A stretch of DNA of 5,089 nucleotides from Solirubrobacteraceae bacterium (lineage in GTDB: Bacteria; Actinomycetota; Thermoleophilia; Solirubrobacterales; Solirubrobacteraceae), in the NCBI GenBank assembly GCA_030043235.1, contig JASHYF010000012.1, positions 1 to 5,089 of the forward strand, in the 5' to 3' direction. The position numbers and the translations under genes were made by a program. Position 1 is the stretch's first letter. Each line of letters opens with the position of its first letter. This document shows positions 1-4,480 of this stretch, one piece after another. The notes below the pieces were generated by a model. It saw only the letters and a list, made by a program, of their open reading frames with translations. It searched no databases and was not told the origin of the DNA.

Positions 1-13
1 TGGCCAGGCAGCC

Positions 14-58
14 AAAAAACGCCAAAAAAAGCGGCGATTTGCAGGTGATTTGGGATTT
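14..58. promoter_or_regulatory. Phased A/T tracts, possible curved DNA or UP-like element
   Basis: Two A-tracts (A6 at 14-19 and A7 at 24-30) sit in a near-repeat of GCCAAAAAA, with centres about 10.5 bp apart, which is one helical turn. They are followed by GATTT runs whose T tracts fall at about 38-40, 49-51 and 56-58. The first four tracts keep a spacing of about 11 bp. Such AT richness is exceptional in this GC-rich window. Phased A-tracts are known to bend DNA, and AT-rich DNA upstream of a -35 box can contact the RNA polymerase alpha subunit. That this element serves the promoter just downstream is inferred from position only. Confidence 0.4.
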
Positions 59-78
59 CTGCTCAGGTTTCGTATCTT
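50..78 (+). promoter_or_regulatory. Possible sigma70-type promoter for the DUF1802 gene
   Basis: TTGGGA (50-55) and TATCTT (73-78) are separated by exactly 17 bp. Each matches four of six positions of the TTGACA/TATAAT consensus. A transcript would start near 85 and leave a leader of about 74 nt before the ATG at 159. The match is modest, but the AT-rich upstream context and the lack of any other convincing candidate before the gene favour it. Confidence 0.35.
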
Positions 79-158
79 TAACGCGCCGCGCGTGACTCCC
101 TCGGTCGCCACGCGGCGATCATCAGCGAAGTGTTTCTCATCTCAGTCGCAGGTCTCTG

Positions 159-794
159 ATGCCAATTGCTTTCAAAGAATGGGCGGTCACCGTTCGCGCT
201 CTCGCGGAAGGCGAGCAGCTGATCACGCTGCGCAAGGGCGTCGTGCCGCGCCCGGGCAAGCCGTTCAAGCTCGCGCACGAGCGCTTCTTCCTGTATCCCA
301 CGTTCGACCACCAGCCGGGCGACCTGGTGCGCGAGTCCCACCAGCCGGAGCTGCGCCGCGCGCTCGAGGAGGGCGTGTGGAGCGACGGGGAGCCGCCGCT
401 GCACACGTTCGTGTCAGGCGCGCCCCTGCAGCAGCCCGATCGCGTGCGCATCCGCGCGTGGGCGGAGGTGACCGACCACTTCACCGTGATGGACCCGCGC
501 TGCGTGGACGCGCTCTCGCCGTTCTACGTGTGGACGCCCAACTACGCGGAAAAGCGCCTCGGCTGGCGCGGGCGCCAGCCGCTGCACGTGCTGCTGCTGC
601 GCACCTACCGCATCCCGCGGCCGGTGACCGTGAAGGTCAAGGACGAGTACATGGGCGCGAGCCCCTGGCTGGAGCTCCAGCGCGAGCTCCCCTTCGAGGG
701 CACGCCGGTGCTCGCCGACGCGGAGTTCGAGCGCGCCTCGGAGGAGATCCGCGCGATCGCCGGCGAGGCGAGCGGCCAGCCGGTGTTGGTGTAG
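159..794 (+). CDS. DUF1802 family protein of unknown function
   Basis: This 211-residue protein resembles the DUF1802 family (Pfam PF08819), whose biochemical function is not established. Visible family hallmarks are the N-terminal KEWAVTVRAL stretch (residues 6-15), a strand ending in LRKG (24-27), and HERFFLYPTFDHQ (40-52). A C-terminal half follows with conserved-looking RAWAEVTDHF and PFYVWTPNYAEKRL segments. I see no signal peptide, membrane segment or recognisable catalytic motif, so it is probably cytosolic. The ATG at 159 is chosen because the family similarity starts a few residues after it and an AGG (150-152) lies 6 nt upstream as a weak ribosome binding site. A longer overlapping frame starting at 50 gives arginine/alanine-rich low-complexity protein and is a shadow. 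The gene stands alone and converges on the cysM operon. The family call is from memory of its motifs. Confidence 0.85.
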   Translation: MPIAFKEWAVTVRALAEGEQLITLRKGVVPRPGKPFKLAHERFFLYPTFDHQPGDLVRESHQPELRRALEEGVWSDGEPPLHTFVSGAPLQQPDRVRIRAWAEVTDHFTVMDPRCVDALSPFYVWTPNYAEKRLGWRGRQPLHVLLLRTYRIPRPVTVKVKDEYMGASPWLELQRELPFEGTPVLADAEFERASEEIRAIAGEASGQPVLV

Positions 795-807
795 CGCAGA
801 CGGCTAC
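791..807. terminator. Small inverted repeat across both convergent stop codons
   Basis: GTAGC (791-795) and GCTAC (803-807) form a perfect 5-bp stem with a 7-nt loop. It contains the TAG of the DUF1802 gene (792-794) and the complement of the TAG of the minus-strand gene (804-806). Because it is symmetric, it would form in both transcripts. There is no U-run and the stem is short, so a role as a bidirectional terminator is speculative. Confidence 0.15.
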
Positions 808-1193
808 TGCACGGCGCCAGGCGGCGTCCTCGCCTGCTCATACGTGAGGGCTTCCCGCGCGGCCTCGGCTGCCGACTCGGGGACCATCACCTCGCGCGGG
901 CCGATCATCGGCGAGTAGCCGCTGATGGAGTTGCGCAGCACGCACGGGATGCCCGCCTCGAGCAGCAGGTTGGCGATGAACTCGGCCTGCGGCTGGTCGC
1001 TCGCGCGGGCGACCTTCACGAGCTCGCCTTCGGTGTACTGCGGCTTGATCTTGCGCGCGCGCCGCTGGCGCTCGCTGGCGCGGTGCTCGGCGCCGGCGGC
1101 GTGCACCAGCGGCATCCCGCAGCGCTCGCAGAAGCGCTCGCTCGCCGGATGCGGGCGAGCGCAGCTCGGGCAGACGAGGTCCTCTCGCGCCAT
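804..1193 (-). CDS. Zinc-ribbon and DUF2007 domain protein, third gene of the cysM operon
   Basis: This is a 129-residue soluble protein. An N-terminal zinc ribbon has two CxxC knuckles (C8/C11 and C22/C25) separated by ten residues, and should bind one structural zinc. A basic linker (about residues 34-48, rich in R and K) follows. A DUF2007-type domain then covers about residues 50-120, including EGELVKVARASDQPQAEFI and a SYSP-like GYSPMIGPREVMVP segment. DUF2007 is often labelled a putative signal-transducing domain, but I know of no proven activity. The start is the ATG at 1193-1191, whose A lies in the TGA stop of the Mec gene (TGATG, one-base overlap), implying translational coupling. 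A longer frame back to 1292 would overlap Mec heavily and adds only low-complexity sequence. No C-terminal diglycine is present, so it is not a CysO substitute by sequence. A role in cysteine metabolism is only suggested by the operon. Confidence 0.8.
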   Translation of the reverse strand: MAREDLVCPSCARPHPASERFCERCGMPLVHAAGAEHRASERQRRARKIKPQYTEGELVKVARASDQPQAEFIANLLLEAGIPCVLRNSISGYSPMIGPREVMVPESAAEAAREALTYEQARTPPGAVQ

Positions 1194-1666
1194 CACCGCA
1201 CCCGCAGCGGGACCTCCCGCACGATGCCGTCCTCGATCAGGTAGGAGTGCACCTCCGGCGGGGCGCCGTTCGCGAGCCCCACGATGATCCACTCCAGGCC
1301 CGGCCAGTTGGCGGCGAAGTTGATGTCCGTCTGCGAGGGGTAGGGCTCGGTGTGGGTGTGCGAGTGGTAGATGGCGCCGAGCTCCAGGCCCTCGTCCTCG
1401 AACTCGTTGAGCGCCCTCAGCAGCTCCCTGCCATCGATCTCGAAGCGCTTGCGCCCGGCGTCCCTGCCACTTGCGTCCTTGCGCCCGGCGTGCACGTTGA
1501 CGGCGCGCTGCACGCGTACGGCGAGCCCCGCGCCGTCGCCCTCACCGCCGGTGCCGTCCGCGTAGGCGATCAGGCCGCAGCACTCGGCGTCGTACTCCTC
1601 GCGGGCGTGCGCGATGAGCTCCTCCAGCAGCGGCCTGGCGATCACCATGGGCTGCGGGCGCAGCAT
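1193..1666 (-). CDS. mec: Mec-like JAMM/MPN+ zinc metallopeptidase (CysO-cysteine peptidase type)
   Basis: This 157-residue protein has a complete JAMM active site. The glutamate is E28 in the AECCGLIAY strand, and HSH-x7-S-x2-D gives H101, H103, S111 and D114. H101, H103 and D114 should ligate zinc, and E28 should activate water. The C-terminal HSYLIEDGIVREVPL closely resembles the end of M. tuberculosis Mec (Rv1334), which releases cysteine from the C terminus of the CysO-cysteine adduct. The gene lies 10 bp after cysM on the same strand, as expected for that pathway, although gene order differs from the mycobacterial mec-cysO-cysM. The ATG at 1666 is chosen because GGGG lies about 10 nt upstream at the cysM stop. 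The ATG at 1648 (M7) is an alternative that keeps the whole domain. Residues 60-69 look like a ten-residue in-frame insertion made by a 30-bp duplication. Hydrolysis of another ubiquitin-like adduct is possible. Confidence 0.85.
   Translation of the reverse strand: MLRPQPMVIARPLLEELIAHAREEYDAECCGLIAYADGTGGEGDGAGLAVRVQRAVNVHAGRKDASGRDAGRKRFEIDGRELLRALNEFEDEGLELGAIYHSHTHTEPYPSQTDINFAANWPGLEWIIVGLANGAPPEVHSYLIEDGIVREVPLRVR
1448..1491. repeat. 14-bp direct repeat flanking a 30-bp in-frame insertion in mec
   Basis: The 14-mer CTTGCGCCCGGCGT occurs at 1448-1461 and again at 1478-1491, an offset of exactly 30 bp. A further CTTGCGT lies between them at 1470-1476. On the coding strand, both 14-mers encode the peptide AGRK, giving AGRKDASGRD followed by AGRKRF in the Mec protein. 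The spacing is a multiple of three, so the frame is kept. This fits a slippage or duplication event, with the second half diverged. Confidence 0.7.
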
Positions 1667-1676
1667 GCGGCTGCCC

Positions 1677-2648
1677 CTACCACCAGACGGTGGACTCTAG
1701 GTTCTCGACCTCCTCCACGGGCAGCGTGTAGATGCCGCTGGAGAGGTACTTCCAGCCGTCGTCGGCGACCACGAACACGACGTTGCCCTCGTCGAGCTCC
1801 GAGGCGATGCGCACGGCGATGCTGGCGATCGCGCCGCTGGAGACGCCGGCGAACAGGCACTCCTCGTCGAGCAGCTTGCGCGTCCAGACGACGGCGTCGC
1901 GGTTGGTCACGAAGATCTTGCGGTCGAGCAGCGAGAGGTCGATGATCGGCGGGATGAAGCCGTCCTCGAGCGAGCGCAGCCCCTGCACGGGCTCGCCCTG
2001 CATGGGCTCGGCGGCGACGATCTTCACCGCGTCGCCGAACGCCTCCTTCAGCCGGCGCCCGTTGCCCATGAGCGTGCCGCCGGTGCCGAGGCCGGCGACG
2101 AACGCGCTCACCTCGTCGAGCTCTTCGAGGATCTCCTGCGCCGTGCCGTTGTAGTGGGCGTTCGGGTTGGCCTCGTTGCCGTACTGGTAGGGCATGTAAT
2201 ACGAGGAGTCCGCGGCGGCCATCTCCAGCGCCATCGCCACGGCGCCGTTGGAGCCCTGGTCGCCGGGCGAGTACACGATCTCGGCGCGGTACATGCGCAG
2301 CAGCTGCGTGCGCTCGGGCGTGACGTTCTCCGGCATCACCACCTTCAGCCGGTAGCCCTTGCGCGAGCAGATCATCGCCAGCGAGATGCCGGTGTTGCCC
2401 GAGGTCGGTTCGAGGATCGTCTGCCCCGGGCTGAGCGCGCCCTTCTCCTCGGCATCCTCGATCAGCGCGCGCGCCACACGGTCCTTGACCGAGCCGGTAG
2501 GGTTGCGCGACTCGAGCTTCGCCCAGATGCGCACCCCGGGCTTGGGCGAAAGGCGCGGCAGCTCGACCAGCGGCGTATGCCCGATGGACTGCACGATGTC
2601 GCCATAGCGCCCGCCGCACGGCCTGTTGGAGAGCCTCTCCGCCGCCAT
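1677..2648 (-). CDS. cysM: CysM-type cysteine synthase, probably O-phosphoserine/CysO-dependent
   Basis: This 323-residue PLP enzyme belongs to the fold-type II cysteine synthase family. K55 in RNPTGSVKDR is the PLP lysine. TSGNTG (82-87) is the substrate-carboxylate loop, GTGGT (188-192) the phosphate cradle, and SSGA (270-273) lies near the PLP ring. It matches remembered M. tuberculosis CysM more closely than CysK, as in the shared LEPTSGNTGISLAM, VMPEN, YQYGN, GLGTGGTLMG and WKYLSSG blocks. R225 in GLRSLEDGF corresponds to the arginine reported to select O-phosphoserine in mycobacterial CysM (Arg220). That enzyme uses thiocarboxylated CysO as sulfur donor, and Mec, the partner peptidase, is encoded 10 bp downstream. 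The start ATG at 2648 fits the family N terminus. An upstream extension to 2750 crosses the promoter region and has no family similarity. The protein ends in VWW, comparable to the C-terminal lid of mycobacterial CysM. CysM using sulfide or thiosulfate is an alternative. Confidence 0.92.
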   Translation of the reverse strand: MAAERLSNRPCGGRYGDIVQSIGHTPLVELPRLSPKPGVRIWAKLESRNPTGSVKDRVARALIEDAEEKGALSPGQTILEPTSGNTGISLAMICSRKGYRLKVVMPENVTPERTQLLRMYRAEIVYSPGDQGSNGAVAMALEMAAADSSYYMPYQYGNEANPNAHYNGTAQEILEELDEVSAFVAGLGTGGTLMGNGRRLKEAFGDAVKIVAAEPMQGEPVQGLRSLEDGFIPPIIDLSLLDRKIFVTNRDAVVWTRKLLDEECLFAGVSSGAIASIAVRIASELDEGNVVFVVADDGWKYLSSGIYTLPVEEVENLESTVWW

Positions 2649-2748
2649 TACTTCACGGAATATAGCGGGGCGCGGGAGCGCTAGCGAGCGACTAAGGCCG
2701 GGGCCAGCCGAGGCCGATGAATCCCCGAGCGTGGACGCGACCCACCAC
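2649..2748. promoter_or_regulatory. Divergent intergenic region between cysM and the GMC oxidoreductase gene
   Basis: These 100 bp separate two divergently transcribed genes and must hold both promoters unless the GMC gene starts upstream. An 8-bp palindrome CGCTAGCG (2679-2686), overlapped by AGCGCT (2677-2682), lies about 30 bp from the cysM start and could be an operator half-site, though it is short. I see no good forward promoter; the TATAGC at 2661-2666 overlaps the cysM -10 on the opposite strand and lacks a -35. No riboswitch or T-box signature is visible. Confidence 0.35.
2652..2664 (-). promoter_or_regulatory. Putative -10 box for near-leaderless cysM transcript
   Basis: On the minus strand the motif TATATT occupies 2664-2659, matching five of six bases of TATAAT and standing out in a GC-rich region. 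Its last base is 10 nt from the ATG at 2648. Transcription starting 6-8 nt downstream of the box would begin only 2-4 nt before the start codon. Only a poor -35 candidate exists (TCGCTA at 2687-2682, 17-bp spacer), and there is no strong Shine-Dalgarno sequence, just GAAG next to the start. Leaderless or near-leaderless mRNAs are common in actinobacteria. Confidence 0.4.
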
Positions 2749-4350
2749 ATGTTCGACTTCGACTGGCTGATCGTCGGCTCGGGCTTCGGCGGCAGCGTCT
2801 CCGCGCTGCGCCTGTGCGAGAAGGGCTATACGGTGGGCGTGCTGGAGTGCGGGCGGCGCTTCGCCGATGACGAGCTACCAGGCACGACCGCCGACCTGAA
2901 GCGCTACTTCTGGCACCCCCGCCTCGGCATGAAGGGGATCTTCCGCCTGACCACGTTCAAGGACGTGACGGTCGTTTCTGGCTGCGGCGTGGGCGGCGGC
3001 AGCCTCGGCTACGCGAACACCCTGTACGTGCCGCCGAAGGCGTTCTTCGAGGACCGCCAGTGGGCTGAGCTGGCCGACTGGGAGAGCGCGCTGGCGCCCC
3101 ACTACGCCGAGGCGCAGCGCATGCTCGGCGTGGTCGAAAACCCTTACGAGGACCCCGCCGACCAGCTCCTGCGCGAGCTCGGCGAGGAGCTGGGTGTGGG
3201 CGACACCTACAAACGCACGCCCGTGGGCGTGTTCTTCGGCGCGGAAGACGGCGCCGGCAAGACGGTGCCCGACCCGTTCTTCGGCGGCGAGGGACCCGAT
3301 CGGACCGGATGTCAGCTGTGCGGGCGCTGCATGGTCGGCTGCCCGCACGGCGCGAAGAACACGCTGGTGAAGAACTACCTGTACCTCGCGGAGAAGCGCG
3401 GAGCGCTGGTGATGCCCGAACGCATGGTGATCGACATCCGCCCGCTCGGCTCCCCGGACGGGGGCGAGGGCTATGAGCTCGAAAGCGTCCGTTCGGGCGC
3501 GTGGCTGCGCACCGAGCGCCGCGTGCACCGCGCCCGCGGCGTGGTCGTGGCGGCGGGACCGCTGGGCACGAACAAGCTGCTCCAGCGCTGTCGCGTGAAA
3601 GGCTCGCTGCCGAACGTCTCGGCGCGCGTGGGCGAGCTCGTGCGCACGAACTCCGAGTCGATCCTCGCGGTGACCGTGCCTGAGGACTACCCGGATGAGC
3701 TGATCGAGCGCGTGGCCATCACCTCCTCGATCTATCCCGACGCGCACACGCACATCGAGACGGTCACCTACGGCGAGGACGGAGATTCGATGCACCGCCT
3801 GAACACGGTGCTCGTCGGCCGTGGCACACGCGTGACTCGCCCGCTCAAGCTGCTCTGGCAGACGCTGCTGCACCCCAAGCGAGCGGTCGAGGTGCTCTTT
3901 CCCAAGCACTGGTCGCGGCGCACGATCATCCTGCTGGTGATGCAGACGCTGGACAACGCGATCGCGCTGCGCCCGCGCAAAGGCCCGTTCGGCTCCTTCT
4001 GGCTGCAGACCGAGCAGGACCCCGAGCGCCCGATCCCCACGTTCATCCCGATCGCGAACGAGGCCGCCGAGTGGTTCGCGCGGCGCACCGGCGGGATCGC
4101 GCAGAGCTCGCTCACGGAGGCCCTGTTCAACATCCCCACCACCGCGCACATCCTGGGCGGGGCGGTGATCGCCGCGGACCCCGGGCAGGGCGTGGTGGAC
4201 GCGCGCCAGCGCGTGTTCGGCTACGAGCGCATGCTCGTGTGCGACGGCTCGGTGATCCCCGCGAACGTGGGCGTGAACCCCTCGCTCACGATCGCCGCGC
4301 TCGCGGAGCACGCGATGAGCCACGTGCCTGTCAACGGCGTCGCCGCGTAA
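2749..4350 (+). CDS. GMC family FAD-dependent oxidoreductase with internal four-cysteine motif
   Basis: This 533-residue flavoprotein is related to glucose-methanol-choline oxidoreductases, near the cholesterol-oxidase-like branch. The FAD-binding GSGFGG (residues 10-15) follows the first beta strand, and an acidic E comes at the end of strand two (LECGRRF). A glycine-rich GCGVGGGSLGYAN loop follows. The C terminus has TTAHILGG with H467 and CDGSVIPANVGVNPS with N510; these match the His/Asn pair that acts on alcohol substrates in the family. Residues C188, C191, C194 and C198 form CxxCxxCxxxCP, as in ferredoxins, so a bound Fe-S cluster passing electrons from flavin to an acceptor is possible. 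No signal peptide is seen. The ATG at 2749 is preferred because the FAD fold starts at once; GTG at 2731 is possible, and the ATG at 2626 would invade cysM. It is divergent from cysM. The substrate cannot be read from sequence. Confidence 0.88.
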   Translation: MFDFDWLIVGSGFGGSVSALRLCEKGYTVGVLECGRRFADDELPGTTADLKRYFWHPRLGMKGIFRLTTFKDVTVVSGCGVGGGSLGYANTLYVPPKAFFEDRQWAELADWESALAPHYAEAQRMLGVVENPYEDPADQLLRELGEELGVGDTYKRTPVGVFFGAEDGAGKTVPDPFFGGEGPDRTGCQLCGRCMVGCPHGAKNTLVKNYLYLAEKRGALVMPERMVIDIRPLGSPDGGEGYELESVRSGAWLRTERRVHRARGVVVAAGPLGTNKLLQRCRVKGSLPNVSARVGELVRTNSESILAVTVPEDYPDELIERVAITSSIYPDAHTHIETVTYGEDGDSMHRLNTVLVGRGTRVTRPLKLLWQTLLHPKRAVEVLFPKHWSRRTIILLVMQTLDNAIALRPRKGPFGSFWLQTEQDPERPIPTFIPIANEAAEWFARRTGGIAQSSLTEALFNIPTTAHILGGAVIAADPGQGVVDARQRVFGYERMLVCDGSVIPANVGVNPSLTIAALAEHAMSHVPVNGVAA

Positions 4351-4363
4351 GTCAGTGGTCCGC

Positions 4364-4401
4364 CTGCGACGGGCCGCCGCAGCGGGCGAGCGGCGCTCCG
4401 C
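4364..4401 (+). terminator. Weak GC hairpins after the GMC gene
   Basis: CTGCG (4364-4368) pairs with CGCAG (4378-4382) around a 9-nt loop. Just after, GAGC-GGC-GCTC (4388-4398) forms a short hairpin that can be extended through a bulge by GCG/CGC (4382-4384 with 4399-4401); the two structures compete for 4382. Only a poor T-containing stretch (GTTGCTT, 4407-4413) follows. This could slow or end transcription, but such GC stems arise readily by chance in this composition. The rest of 4351-4480 shows no clear promoter. Confidence 0.2.
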
Positions 4402-4480
4402 GGGACGTTGCTTGCGCTAGCCTGCAGCCGTGGCGTACGTGAGCTGCAGGGCATGGACGCTGCGCGTGCGCGCACGCGAG

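Noticed and set aside
1..48. Possible C-terminal tail of an upstream gene ending at TGA 46-48
   Set aside because: Only 15 codons are visible, with no recognisable motif, and the A-tracts alone explain the lysine codons; it cannot be supported without upstream sequence.
50..847. Long plus-strand open frame overlapping the DUF1802 gene
   Set aside because: Its product is arginine/alanine-rich low-complexity protein typical of a shifted frame in GC-rich DNA; the frame starting at 159 matches a known family.
804..1193. Zinc-ribbon/DUF2007 protein as a replacement sulfur carrier for CysO
   Set aside because: It lacks a C-terminal diglycine and any ubiquitin-like fold signature, ending in PPGAVQ, so it cannot be thiocarboxylated in the usual way.
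2626..2748. N-terminal extension of the GMC protein to an ATG at 2626
   Set aside because: It would overlap the 5' end of cysM, crosses the intergenic region, and adds 41 residues with no family similarity before the FAD-binding strand.
2649..2750. N-terminal extension of CysM to an ATG at 2750
   Set aside because: The extra 34 residues run through the promoter-like TATATT and resemble no CysM N terminus; the ATG at 2648 fits the family.
2875..4323. 482-codon minus-strand open frame opposite the GMC gene
   Set aside because: The translation is rich in H, R, A and V with no domain, and it is fully antisense to a well-conserved flavoprotein gene; it results from the codon bias of the other strand.
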